From: UBA10649 sp965227045
GTDB taxonomy: Bacteria > Actinomycetota > Actinomycetes > S36-B12
Assembly (NCBI GenBank): GCA_965227045.1
Contig: OZ245718.1
Span: 1,674,001-1,738,000, forward strand
Length of the DNA stretch: 64,000 nucleotides
Direction of reading: 5' to 3'
The notes under the pieces are model-generated. The model searched no databases, was not told the origin of the DNA, and saw only the letters and a program-made list of their open reading frames with translations. Below are positions 34,015-44,100 of the stretch, piece after piece; the stretch's first letter is position 1; the number at the start of each line of letters is the position of its first letter. Position numbers and translations under genes: made by a program.

Positions 34015-35679
34015 ATGGCCCCGCGCACCTTCCCCGCCAATCCGCGGTTCGAGGACGACTCCGAGCGCCTGGTGTGGGAAGCGCTGACAACACAGTTGCG
34101 CGACGACGACGTCCTCCTGCACGGCGTGCGCTTCACCGACGCGGAGGTCGGCGAAGTCGAGATCGACATCCTCGTCCTCATGCCGGAAAGCGGGGCTGCA
34201 GTAATCGAGGTGAAGGGCGGCCATGTCACCTTCGCAGACGGGCGGTGGAGACAGTCGGACAGGCGTGGAGCGCATGACATCGACCCGATCGCGCAGGCGA
34301 GGCGGGGCGTGTACGCCGTTCGACGGTTCCTGGAGAACGGACCGACGTGGTCGCGGGGGTCGGTGCGCGCGGCGTGGCTGCTCGCTCTTCCCTACGTCGA
34401 CGTCGATGGAGCGATGGGACCCGAGGCTCGCCGCGATCTCATCATCGGGCAGCAGGATCTTGCTCTCGCCGCGGACAGCGTCTACACCCGACTGTGGGAC
34501 CAGTCGATCCACGTTCCGGTGCCCGCGCACGGCTGGGTCGACTCCGCGCTGGCGGCGCTGCTCGGCACGCTCGACGACCCGGCCGACATCGCCGGACGCA
34601 CGGCCGCACGACTTCGCCATGTCGACGATCTGACCTCAGCGCAGGCGGGGATCCTCGACGTCATTCGCACGAACCCGCGCTTCGAGGTCACCGGCTCCGC
34701 AGGAACCGGAAAGACGTGGTTGGCCATGGAGCAGGCTCGCCGTTGGTCCGAGGCCGGCGAACGAGTGTGCTTCGTCGCCTACGGACGCGGAGTTGTCGAG
34801 TACGTGCGCAACGCCATGAGTGACCTTCCCGACGCGAGCCGACCGGCATTCATCGGAACCTTCCATCAGCTCGGGGAGACGTGGGGGGCTCGTGCGCCCC
34901 GCGACGACGACCCCAACTTCTGGGAGATCGACGCGCCTGCACTGATGCTGTCCAGCGCGAGCACACTCGCCGCGAGCGATCGATTCACCGCCTTCGTCGT
35001 CGATGAGGCTCAGGACTTCGCCGACAGCTGGTGGCCGGCGCTGCTGGCCTCGGCGTCATCCGAGAAATTCCGACTGGCGGTGTTCCGCGATGATGAGCAG
35101 GCCGTGTTCAACGGTCGCAGCGGACGCCCCGACCTCGCGCTCGTCCCCCTCGTCCTCGATGAGAACCTGCGCAACGCGACTGAGGTGGTGGAGACCTTCC
35201 GCCCGCTCATCTCGGCACAGATCCAGGCTCGCGCAGGAGTGGGTTACCCGGTCGAGTACATCGACTGCGAGATCGATCAGGTGATCTCGCATGCTGACGA
35301 TGTCGTCGAGTCCCTCGTCCAGGACCGCGGTTGGCTTCCGGAGAACGTCGCGCTGCTGACTACTGCCCACCGCCATCCGGTGCATGCGGAACGCGGCGCC
35401 GACCGAGGCGCTTACTGGGCAGACCTGTGGTCCACGGACGATGTCTTCTACTCGACGGTCGCCGGGTTCAAGGGACTCGAACGAGCGGTGATCGTGCTGG
35501 CTGTCGACGGCTTCCACGATGGCGTCCCGCCGAGGAGTGTCATGTATGCCGGCATGAGCCGGGCTCGCGAGCTGCTCATCGTCGTCGGCCCCTCGGGAAT
35601 CCTCAAGCGTGCCATCGGTGACCGCACAATGCGGCGCCTCCACCGGGGCACGATCCCGTTCGCCACGCAGACCGACTAA
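34015..35679 (+). CDS. NERD nuclease-like domain fused to a UvrD-type helicase
   Basis: A 554-residue protein. Residues about 10-110 form a NERD domain with the nuclease-like core VGEVEIDILVLMPE (Asp51) and AAVIEVKGG (Glu65, Lys67). A superfamily 1 helicase follows: Walker A GSAGTGKTW near 226, Walker B FVVDEAQDF near 327, DDEQAVFN, and the late motifs VAGFKGLERAVIVLAVDG and MYAGMSRARELLIVVG. NERD-helicase fusions occur in DNA repair and in some anti-phage contexts; here it is a lone gene, so no defence role is claimed. It is followed by the second copy of the palindromic repeat. Confidence 0.88.
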   Translation: MAPRTFPANPRFEDDSERLVWEALTTQLRDDDVLLHGVRFTDAEVGEVEIDILVLMPESGAAVIEVKGGHVTFADGRWRQSDRRGAHDIDPIAQARRGVYAVRRFLENGPTWSRGSVRAAWLLALPYVDVDGAMGPEARRDLIIGQQDLALAADSVYTRLWDQSIHVPVPAHGWVDSALAALLGTLDDPADIAGRTAARLRHVDDLTSAQAGILDVIRTNPRFEVTGSAGTGKTWLAMEQARRWSEAGERVCFVAYGRGVVEYVRNAMSDLPDASRPAFIGTFHQLGETWGARAPRDDDPNFWEIDAPALMLSSASTLAASDRFTAFVVDEAQDFADSWWPALLASASSEKFRLAVFRDDEQAVFNGRSGRPDLALVPLVLDENLRNATEVVETFRPLISAQIQARAGVGYPVEYIDCEIDQVISHADDVVESLVQDRGWLPENVALLTTAHRHPVHAERGADRGAYWADLWSTDDVFYSTVAGFKGLERAVIVLAVDGFHDGVPPRSVMYAGMSRARELLIVVGPSGILKRAIGDRTMRRLHRGTIPFATQTD

Positions 35680-35687
35680 GACCCCCC

Positions 35688-35748
35688 GCCGACCTTGAGG
35701 TTGGCGTGGAAATGCAGGCCCGAAATGCACGCCAACCTCAAGGTCGGC
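35688..35748. repeat. Palindromic repeat element, copy 2 (between convergent genes)
   Basis: Perfect 21-base arms at 35688-35708 and 35728-35748 share their 19 inner bases with the element at 26861-26917. The 19-base loop holds GAAATG twice as a direct repeat and differs from copy 1. It fills nearly the whole gap between the convergent NERD-helicase and FAD oxidase genes. Confidence 0.9.
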
Positions 35749-35763
35749 GAGAGGCTCGAGGGG

Positions 35764-37080
35764 TTATGGGCCGAGGACTCGGGTCAGGTAGTCGTTGCCG
35801 AATCGGCGATCGGGATCGACGCGATCACGAACCGCGACGAAGTCGCCGAAGTGCTCGTATGCGGGCTGCAGATCGGTCCGGGTGCGACCGTGCAGCTTGC
35901 CCCAATGCGGTCGTCCGTTGGCGGCGCGTGCGATCGCCTCGAATGCATCGAAGTACGCGCGATGATCCATGCGGTGGTACTGGTGCACCGCGACGTACGC
36001 CGAGTCCCGCCCGCTTGCCGTTGACATCCAGATGTCGTCGGCTGCGGCGAACCGGACCTCGACGGGGAATGGGACGCGGTGCTCATCCGCCATCGACTTG
36101 AGTTCAGCGAGCACGTCGACGATGCACTCGCGAGGGACCGCGTACTCCATCTCGCGGAAGCGCACATCACGGTGCGACGCGAACACCTGATGCGACGGCA
36201 GTGTGAACTCGCGCGAGGACAGCACCCGACTGGTCAGGGAGTTGATCCTCGGGACCCACGATGGCCGGACCGTGCTGACCCTGTTGATGCCCTCGAATAC
36301 GCGGTTCGACAGCAGCTCGTCGTCCACCCACGCGCGCCATCGCGGGAGCGGCCGCGCGATCGAGTCGGCCGGCACCCTGGCGTTGCGCTTGAGCAGGACG
36401 TTGTCGGTATGCGGGAACCAGTAGAACTCGAAGTGATCGGTGCCGTCGACGAATTCGTCGAGCCGAGCCACCGTCTCCGAGAGAGTGCCTGGATCCTCCC
36501 GGGCGTTGAGCATGAAGGCGGGCACGCACTGGATGGTCAGTTCGGTGATGATGCCGAGTGCGCCGAGTCCGATCCGCGATGCCTGGAACAGATCGCGCTC
36601 GCGCTCGCTGTCGCAGTCGACGACGCGTCCGTCGGCAAGGACGATCCGTACGGCACGGACCGCTGCGGCCAGCCCCTGAAACTGCGCGCCGGTGCCATGC
36701 GTGCCGGTCGCGATGGCTCCGCTGACAGTCTGCCTGTCGATGTCGCCGAGGTTGATCATCGCCAGCCCACGTGCAGCAAGGGCGCTGTTGAGCGCGTGCA
36801 ACGGTGTTCCGGCTCGCACGGTCACGAGTCCGGTGACCGAGTCGGCCGACACGATGCCGACCAGCCGATCGAGTTCGACGAGAACCCCGTCCGTGACCGC
36901 GATCGCGGTGAAGGAATGCCCGCTGCCGACCGCCTTCACGCGCAGCCCGCGATTGGCGGCGTCGATGACAACGGCGACGACCTCGTCGGTGCTCGCCGGA
37001 TGCGCGATCAGGACCGGAGTCGTGCTGGCCGTGCCGGCCCAGTTGGTCCACGTCGATCCACGCTGAGCTACCCGAAGCAC
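35764..37080 (-). CDS. FAD-linked sugar lactone oxidase family protein
   Basis: A 438-residue VAO-family flavoprotein similar to D-arabinono-1,4-lactone/L-gulonolactone oxidases. The FAD-binding region has AHPASTDEVVAVV, VKAVGSGHSFTAIAVTDG, LGDIDRQTVSGAIATGTHG and VRIVLADGRVVDCDS. The C-terminus carries the ALO-type ending HWGKLHGRT and then DRRFGNDYLTRVLGP. The true substrate may be a sugar lactone, alditol or similar polyol. GTG 37080 is used as the start, overlapping the preceding aldolase-type gene by 13 bases; upstream in-frame sequence belongs to that gene. Confidence 0.88.
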   Translation of the reverse strand: MLRVAQRGSTWTNWAGTASTTPVLIAHPASTDEVVAVVIDAANRGLRVKAVGSGHSFTAIAVTDGVLVELDRLVGIVSADSVTGLVTVRAGTPLHALNSALAARGLAMINLGDIDRQTVSGAIATGTHGTGAQFQGLAAAVRAVRIVLADGRVVDCDSERERDLFQASRIGLGALGIITELTIQCVPAFMLNAREDPGTLSETVARLDEFVDGTDHFEFYWFPHTDNVLLKRNARVPADSIARPLPRWRAWVDDELLSNRVFEGINRVSTVRPSWVPRINSLTSRVLSSREFTLPSHQVFASHRDVRFREMEYAVPRECIVDVLAELKSMADEHRVPFPVEVRFAAADDIWMSTASGRDSAYVAVHQYHRMDHRAYFDAFEAIARAANGRPHWGKLHGRTRTDLQPAYEHFGDFVAVRDRVDPDRRFGNDYLTRVLGP

Positions 37081-38228
37081 TGGCCCTCGCCGCGATACGT
37101 CGGAACGGCCGTGACGGTCGAGTCGATGTCCACCAGTTGAAGGGTGGCGAAGCGCTCGCACACCTCCCCCGCCTTCGGGTGCCGCCACCACACGCGATCC
37201 CCGACGTTGAGTGCTCTCGCGCTCTCGCCTCGAACCGGAGTCTGCACCTCGCCGACCCCCTCGCGGGGCAGCACGGCCAGTCCTTCCGGCAACCAGGGAG
37301 TGGGCTGACGGGACGCGGCGACCGGGCCTGACGCGACATAGCCGCCGCTGAACAGAGTCCGCACGTCCGCGGCCGGACGGCGCGTGACGGGCAGCGCGTA
37401 GGCAAAAGCCGGCTGTGGACTGAAGTCGCGATAGCCGTCGAACAATGTCGGCCCGTACAGGCCCGAGCCTGCAGCGACCTCGGTGAGGCAGGGGTCATCG
37501 GCCACGCGGTCGAGGCTTCCCGTTCCTCCGGCATTGACGAGCTCAAGCGTCGCGAACTCCGATACTGCGTCAACGATGCGCGGGCGCCGGTGCCGCAGTT
37601 CGCGGATCGACACCTTCTTCATCGCTCGGACGTCCGGGGACGAGTCGGGCAGCCCCGCTACCTGGGCGTCGTAGAACATGATCCCGACGAGACGAACCGA
37701 GGGCTCTGCAGCGATAAGGCGCGCGGCACTTCTCGCCTGGTCTACCGAATGAACCGAGGAGCGACGAGTACCGAGGTGAACTCGTCCGATCCTCAGTGAC
37801 GCATCGACGTCGAGGCAGACTCGCACGGGCTCGGATCCGGGTGGGACCGCGTCGGCGATGATGCGCAGATGCTCCGGGTCGTCGACCATGATCGTGATCT
37901 GTGCACGTAACGACTCGTCGGACGCCAGCGCGTTGATCGCCAGCCGATCGACCGTCGGATACGCGACGAGGACGTCGGTCGCACCCTCACTGACGAGCCA
38001 CATCGCCTCAGGCAGCGAATAGCCCATGAGTCCGGCGAACCCCGGACGTGCGAGGACGCGATCGAGAATCGTGCGGCACCGCACCGATTTCGTCGCGATG
38101 CGGATCGGCGTGCTGCCTGCCCGTCGCGCGAGGTCGGCCGCGTTGGCGTCGAGCGCGGCGAGGTCGACGGCCGCGAGCGGCGGCGGCATGTCGGCGGTCG
38201 CCTCGTTGATGCGCTCCCATGCGGTCAT
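37068..38228 (-). CDS. Alanine racemase-fold PLP enzyme (amino acid deaminase/aldolase type)
   Basis: A 386-residue fold-type III PLP enzyme. The N-terminal barrel has LAAVDLAALDANAADLARRAG and the PLP lysine in IRIATKSVRCRTIL. Also visible are VCLDVDASLRIG and ELVNAGGTGSLDRVADDPCLTEVAAGSGLYGP. The C-terminal metal-binding domain ends in DRVWWRHPKAGEVCERF, as in D-threonine aldolase and D-serine dehydratase relatives. Exact substrate is unknown. It pairs with the FAD oxidase gene by overlap, an arrangement I have seen in other actinobacteria. Confidence 0.85.
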   Translation of the reverse strand: MTAWERINEATADMPPPLAAVDLAALDANAADLARRAGSTPIRIATKSVRCRTILDRVLARPGFAGLMGYSLPEAMWLVSEGATDVLVAYPTVDRLAINALASDESLRAQITIMVDDPEHLRIIADAVPPGSEPVRVCLDVDASLRIGRVHLGTRRSSVHSVDQARSAARLIAAEPSVRLVGIMFYDAQVAGLPDSSPDVRAMKKVSIRELRHRRPRIVDAVSEFATLELVNAGGTGSLDRVADDPCLTEVAAGSGLYGPTLFDGYRDFSPQPAFAYALPVTRRPAADVRTLFSGGYVASGPVAASRQPTPWLPEGLAVLPREGVGEVQTPVRGESARALNVGDRVWWRHPKAGEVCERFATLQLVDIDSTVTAVPTYRGEGQCFG

Positions 38229-38237
38229 GACGCGAGC

Positions 38238-39863
38238 CTAGATCCCGATCAGGGTGCGCAGGTGCCGAGGAGCGGGCGACCCGTGAGCGAGCATGAGGTC
38301 GTGGACCTGGCGATCGGTCCAGTCAGGGTGCAGCACCCGCAGGTCCTGCGAGATGCTCGACATCGCGCGGTAGCCAACGTAATAGGTGGGCAGCTGGCCA
38401 GCGGTGAGGAGCGCCCGACGCCACTTGCCGACGGCCTCCCCCTCCTCCTGGAACCCGCGGTCGGTCATCAGCGCGAGGCCCTCGGTCTCGGTGAGGTCGT
38501 GCGCATGCACCAGGACGTCGAGCATCGCGTTGATCACGCCGCGGGCAAGCATCTTCAGCTGCTGCAGCTGCATCGCCAGCGCCGACCGCGGGTCGTCGTC
38601 CGGTGAGTAGCCGCGCGCGACCATCAGCTCCTCCGCGTAGACCGCCCAGCCCTCGATGAACACTCCGCTACGTCCGAAGCGACGGACCGGTGTGGGCAGA
38701 TCGAGCTGCTGAGCGGCGGCCAGTTGCAGTACGTGACCTGGCATGGCCTCGTGGACTGTCAGGTTGTTGAGCTGCATGCCGTTGTACTCGCGATAGAAGG
38801 AGTCGACGCGTTCGGTGTCCCACGATGATGGCGCCGGAGCGACTGCGACGTACGTGGGCAGGATCGTCGTCTCCAGCGGTCCGGGGGCATCGCAGTAGGC
38901 GACCGCGACTCCGCGATGGATCTCGGGCATCTCGATCACCCGCACGTCCAGTTTCGGGATCTCGACCAGGTCATGCTCGCGCACGAACGCCGTCGTGCGA
39001 GCCAGTGCGGCCTCCATGAGCCCGAGGACCGTCGCGTCCGTGACTGGCGCCGTGCGGGCGATCTCGGCGAGGGCCGCGCGGACGGTGTCGTCATCGCCGC
39101 TCGCCACACCCAGGTACTTCGCAGCCGCCTCTCGCATGCTGTCGTTCACGACATCGAGGTGCTCCTGAGCGTCCTCAAGCAGGCTCTCTGCGGACGTGTC
39201 GTCATCGAGGCTGTGCCACAGGGTCGCTGCGTAGACAGGAGCACCAAGCCGTGGACTGCGCTGGGACTCCGGCAGGCGATCGGTAAGCCAGTCGGTGAAG
39301 TCACCGATGTGCGAGATCGCGCGATCGGTCAGGTCATCGTCGGCGGTAAGCTCTCGCACAGGTCCGTCGAGCAGGGCTCGCGTGCCCTCCAGCTGCGCGA
39401 TCGCGGTCTCGACATGGATCCGCGACATCTCCTCCAGCTGACGCCTCGCCTCGTCGAGGTAGTCCGGGATGGCCGACAGTCGACCTCGTGCACTCTCGGC
39501 TCGGTCCGCGACGGGCGCGAACTCGCGCGACGTCAGCAGGTAGAGCGCGGTGCCGGGGTTCCACTGCATCGGATCCCACGCGTGTCCGCGCAGTTCACCC
39601 AGTTCGAATCGCGATCGGAGCAGCGCAGCGCGAAGTATCTCCAGGTCAACGAGGTCGGAGGTGCCAAGCTCGACGTCGTCGACGGCATCAAGTTCCGTGA
39701 CGTGATCGTCGATGCGCGCGAGGATCGCGCCGACGTCTGACAGGTCTGGCAGCCGGTCGTCGAACCGGTGATCGCCGAGCCACGTCGCCGACACGGGATC
39801 GGCGGTGAGCAGGTCGTCGACGATGCGGCGCGCTAGTGCGTGAAACCCGGCGGCGACGCTCAT
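38238..39863 (-). CDS. DUF885 family putative metallopeptidase
   Basis: A 541-residue soluble protein of the DUF885 family. The likely zinc site is HEAMPGH (His371 to His377), followed by EGWAVYAEELM about 35 residues on, with the third ligand Glu. The N-terminal half is helical and matches the family layout. Family members behave as carboxypeptidase-like metalloproteins, but substrates are mostly unknown. Its start overlaps the mazG stop by four bases, so it belongs to the long minus-strand operon. Confidence 0.88.
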   Translation of the reverse strand: MSVAAGFHALARRIVDDLLTADPVSATWLGDHRFDDRLPDLSDVGAILARIDDHVTELDAVDDVELGTSDLVDLEILRAALLRSRFELGELRGHAWDPMQWNPGTALYLLTSREFAPVADRAESARGRLSAIPDYLDEARRQLEEMSRIHVETAIAQLEGTRALLDGPVRELTADDDLTDRAISHIGDFTDWLTDRLPESQRSPRLGAPVYAATLWHSLDDDTSAESLLEDAQEHLDVVNDSMREAAAKYLGVASGDDDTVRAALAEIARTAPVTDATVLGLMEAALARTTAFVREHDLVEIPKLDVRVIEMPEIHRGVAVAYCDAPGPLETTILPTYVAVAPAPSSWDTERVDSFYREYNGMQLNNLTVHEAMPGHVLQLAAAQQLDLPTPVRRFGRSGVFIEGWAVYAEELMVARGYSPDDDPRSALAMQLQQLKMLARGVINAMLDVLVHAHDLTETEGLALMTDRGFQEEGEAVGKWRRALLTAGQLPTYYVGYRAMSSISQDLRVLHPDWTDRQVHDLMLAHGSPAPRHLRTLIGI

Positions 39864-40555
39864 TGCAATCCCTCGACGTGACGCGCGGCCTGGACGCGTC
39901 GCCTGGCCGCGCCGCGGACCGCGGACTCGGCGTCGAATCCGAGGTCCTTCGCCTGCGCGACGAGCGCCAGCAGCAGGTCGCCGAACTGCTCTGCGCTCTC
40001 AACGTCATCGAGCGCGAGGATTGCCAACGGCTGCGCGGGAAGTGGCTCGATGCGATCGGCCAGTCCCGCGGTGCGCGAGAGCACCTTGCCGGCGTAGACG
40101 AGTGCTGGCAGCGCCACGGGGATACCGTCGGTCACCGACTCCCGGCCCTTGTCGCGTGTCTTCTGCGCGTGCCAGTTCGCTTCGACCTGCTCTGGGGTCA
40201 GCGTGGCGTCGAACTCGAACGCAGGATCGAACACATGCGGATGACGGGCAACGAGCTTGTCGACGATGCCCTGCGCCACGTCGTCGATGTCCCAGCCCTC
40301 GCCTTCCGTGGCGATGCGCGCATGAAACACCACCTGCAGGAGAAGGTCGCCAAGTTCCTCGCGGAGCCCGGCACTGTCGTGGTCCTCGATGGCCTCGACC
40401 GCCTCATAGGCCTCCTCGACCAGGTACTCCACGAGCGACTCGTGAGTCTGGCGGGCATCCCATGGGCACCCGCCAGCGGACCGTAGCCGGTCCATGACGG
40501 CGACGAGGTCGAGTAGCCGCTCGCCCTGTCGGCCCGGGACGGCCGACTGCGTCAC
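39860..40555 (-). CDS. mazG: Nucleoside triphosphate pyrophosphohydrolase MazG
   Basis: Hydrolyses NTPs and damaged nucleotides to monophosphates, cleaning the nucleotide pool. The 231-residue protein has the first MazG domain with CPWDARQTHESLVEYLVEEAYEAVEAIE and the magnesium helix EELGDLLLQVVFHARIA. A shorter second domain follows (DDVESAEQFGDLLLALVAQA). GTG 40555 overlaps the stop of the SurA-like gene (GTGA); upstream in-frame sequence is not homologous to MazG. Confidence 0.93.
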   Translation of the reverse strand: MTQSAVPGRQGERLLDLVAVMDRLRSAGGCPWDARQTHESLVEYLVEEAYEAVEAIEDHDSAGLREELGDLLLQVVFHARIATEGEGWDIDDVAQGIVDKLVARHPHVFDPAFEFDATLTPEQVEANWHAQKTRDKGRESVTDGIPVALPALVYAGKVLSRTAGLADRIEPLPAQPLAILALDDVESAEQFGDLLLALVAQAKDLGFDAESAVRGAARRRVQAARHVEGLQ

Positions 40556-41172
40556 TGCTCGAGCGAAGGTGCGAGCGAAGGCGTGGTCGACAGGTCGTCG
40601 GGCACTGGCCCGACCTGCAAGGTCGCCGGATCCCACGTGCCGAAGCGAGGGCTCGTCGTGACCTCGAGTTCGTCGCTGAGGGCTGTCACCGCCGCGAACA
40701 CTGCGGCGCCCTGCGATTCGGCGGTCCCTGACGGATCGAGTTTCACCCCGAGGTCCTGAGCCTGCAGGTTGAGGCGGATGACGCTCTCGATCTGTGACGG
40801 AGCAACACCCTGCTGTACGAATGTGGCCTCCATCGACGGCTGATCGCCGGCCTGAGCAATGTAGGAGGCGATCTGCTCATCGATTCGACCCTGCGTGATC
40901 ACAATGCCTTGGTCTTCGGCCAGGGCGTCGACGAGGTCGATGACGATCATCCGGCCCAGCGTCGACGAGGTGAGGGTCGCGTCCGCGGTATCGACCGGCA
41001 GTCCCTGGGCGGTGAAGATCTCCTGCACCTGCGCCGTCAGCTGCTGCTCAGTGATGCGCGAGTCGCCAAGGGTGGCGGCGGAACCGGGCTGCTGGCCACC
41101 GCACGCGCTGAGCACCAGCACGGCACCCAGCACGGCTGCGACGAGGACTCGACGCGGGACTCCAGTCATCAC
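40552..41172 (-). CDS. SurA-N-like secreted lipoprotein
   Basis: A 206-residue lipoprotein with signal peptide and lipobox VLSAC, putting the lipidated Cys at residue 24. The mature part resembles the N-terminal chaperone domain of SurA/PrsA-type proteins (TLGDSRITEQQLTAQVQEIF, LVDALAEDQGIVITQGRIDEQI). There is no parvulin PPIase domain, so it may be a chaperone without isomerase activity. It overlaps mfd upstream and mazG downstream by four bases each. Confidence 0.85.
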   Translation of the reverse strand: MMTGVPRRVLVAAVLGAVLVLSACGGQQPGSAATLGDSRITEQQLTAQVQEIFTAQGLPVDTADATLTSSTLGRMIVIDLVDALAEDQGIVITQGRIDEQIASYIAQAGDQPSMEATFVQQGVAPSQIESVIRLNLQAQDLGVKLDPSGTAESQGAAVFAAVTALSDELEVTTSPRFGTWDPATLQVGPVPDDLSTTPSLAPSLEQ

Positions 41173-44100
41173 GACTTCTCCTGAGGCGATGCGGGCAACA
41201 GGACGGCTTTCACGAGGTCAGTCGCCCAGGACAGCAGTTCGATGTCGCGAAGCGGGACACCCCCAAAGGATGCCGTCGCCGGACGCGGCACCACGATCGT
41301 ACGGATCGCCGGTTTCACGAGCGTGCGCGGGTAGAGGCGGACGAGCCGCATCTGCCCGGATTCGGGGAGTTCCACCGGATGCATGTGGATCGTCGACCCC
41401 TTGAGGACGACTTCCTGGAGCCCGGCCGTCCGGGCCAGAACCCGGAAGCGGGCGACCGAGAGCAGCGACTCGACCGGAGTCGGCAGCGGTCCATACCTGT
41501 CCATGAGCTCGGCGGCCACCTCGTCGACGGCCGCGTCGGTGACAGCATCGGCGAGCCGCTTGTAGGCCTCAAGTCGCAGGCGCTCGTGGGGCACGTACTC
41601 GGCAGGAATATGCGCGTCGATCGGGAGTTCGACCTTGACGTCCATCGGGCCGGCGGCCGGTTCGTTGCGATGCTCGGCAAGCGCCTCGCCGACCAGGCGG
41701 ACGTACAGGTCGAAGCCGACGTCGGCGATGTGTCCGCTCTGCTCCCCGCCGAGGAGGTTGCCCGCGCCTCTAATCTCCAGGTCCTTCATCGCAATGTGCA
41801 TTCCCGAGCCAAGGTCGGTGTGCTGCGCGATGGTCGCGAGTCGGTCATGCGCGAGTTCGGTGAGCGGCTTGTCCGGCGCATACATGAAGTACGAGTACGC
41901 GCGCTCCCGCCCGCGTCCGACCCGGCCGCGCAGCTGATGCAACTGCGACAGGCCGAAGGTGTCAGCGCGGTCGACGATCAGCGTGTTCGCGTTGGCGATG
42001 TCGATACCCGACTCGACGATCGTGGTGCAGACGAGAACGTCGATCTGACGATCCCAGAAGTCGACGATGACCTGCTCGAGCGCCGACTCGTTCATCTGCC
42101 CGTGGGCGACCGCGATACGCGCGTCGGGCACGAGGTCGCCGATGCGGCGCGCGACGCGGTCGATCGACTCGACGCGGTTGTGGACGAAGAACACCTGACC
42201 CTCGCGCATGAGCTCGCGATTGATCGCCGCGGAGATCTGCTTGTCGTCGTAAGGACCGACGAAGGTGAGAACCGGGTGTCGCTCCTCGGGTGGAGTCTGG
42301 ATGACGGACATCTCCCGGATTCCCGTGACGGCCATCTCCAGCGTGCGCGGGATAGGTGTGGCCGACATCGCGAGCACGTCGACGTTCGTACGCAAGGCCT
42401 TGAGGTGCTCCTTGTGCTCGACGCCGAACCGCTGCTCCTCGTCGATCACGACGAGGCCGAGGTCCTTGAAGCGAACACCGGACGTCAGGAGTCGATGCGT
42501 GCCGATGACGACGTCGACCGTGCCGTCGGCGACGCCAGCGAGAACCTCCTTCGCCTCCTTGTCGGTGTTGAACCGCGACAGGGCGGCGACCCTCACGGGG
42601 AAGGAGGCGTAGCGCTCGGCGAACGTGGACAGGTGCTGCTGCACGAGCAGAGTCGTCGGCACGAGCACGACCACCTGCTTGGCGTCCTGCACCGCCTTGA
42701 ATGCCGCACGCACCGCGATCTCCGTCTTGCCGTACCCCACGTCGCCGCAGATCAGCCGGTCCATCGGAACGAGTCGTTCCATGTCGGCCTTGACCTCGTC
42801 GATGCACGCCACCTGGTCCGGCGTCTCCACATACGGGAACGCGTCCTCGAGCTCGCGCTGCCACGGAGTATCCGGTGAGAAGGCGAAGCCCTTGCTTGCC
42901 TGGCGTGCCGCGTACAGGCGGATCAGCTCGCCGGCGATCTGCTTGACCGCCTTGCGTGCGCGACCCTTCGCCTTCTGCCAGTCCGCGCCGCCGAGCCGAT
43001 GCACGGTGGGTGCCTCGCCGCCGACGTAGCGCGTGATGAGATCGAGCTGGTCCATGGGGACGAACAGCCGGTCCGGTGGCTGGCCTCGCTTGCTCGACGC
43101 GTACTCGAGCACCAGGTACTCGCGTTCAGCTCCCGCCACGGCTCGCTGCACCATGTCGACGTACCTGCCGACTCCGTGCTGCTCGTGCACGACGAAGTCG
43201 CCGATCTTCAGCGTGAGCGGGTCGATCGCGCGACGGCGCCGCGAGGGAAGCCGGCGCATGTCCTTGGTGGACGTGCGCTGGCCGACGATGTCCGTCTCGG
43301 TTATGACCGTCAGGGCGCAGCCCGGAAGCGCGAAGCCGTGAAGCAGTCGGCCTCGCGTCACCGTGACGAGACTCGGATCGGGTGCTACGGACAGGTCCAC
43401 CGATTCGACGACGGGGACGCCGGCGTCCGCGAGCTCCTCGACCAGACGCTGCACCGAGCCGTGGCCCTCGGCGAGGAGGACTACTCGCATCCCCGCCGCG
43501 GCCCACGCGCGCAGGTCGGTCATCGCCGCTGCCGAGTCGCCGCGGTAGGACTCGATTGACGTGCCCGGCACGCGAATCCGCTCGCCGGGCACGAGGTCGT
43601 CGTCAAGCTCGGCATCCGACAGCAACGGAGTGACGGCCCACCACGCGACGCCGCGACGGCCAGCGATCTCGCGCATGTCCGACAGTTCCAGGTAGCTCGC
43701 AGCCGCAAGGTCGATCGGAGTCGCGTTACCGACGGTGGCGTTGTGCCACGACGCCATGAGGAACTCCTGCGCGGTGCGGACGATGTCGTGCGCTCGACGG
43801 CGCACGCGCTCCGGCTCGACGATGATCACGCGCGCGGTGCCGGCTGCGAGTTCGAGTGGCGTCGTCATGCCGTCGGCCAGTACCGGGGCCAGCGCTTCCA
43901 TGCCCTCGACCGAGATGCCCTGTGCGAGCTTGTCGCACATCTCCGCGACAGTGGGGTGCTCCTGGGCGAGCATCGCAGCGCGTTGTCGAACCTTCGGCGT
44001 CAGCAGCAGCTCTCGCACCGCGGGCGCCCACAGTCCGCGCTCGGCAAGCTCGAGCGAGCGTTGGTCTCCGATGGCGAAGGTGCGGACCTCCTCCACAGTG

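Noticed and set aside
41379..42878. 499-codon plus-strand open frame inside mfd
   Set aside because: Mfd motifs on the minus strand are unambiguous; the antisense product has no domain.
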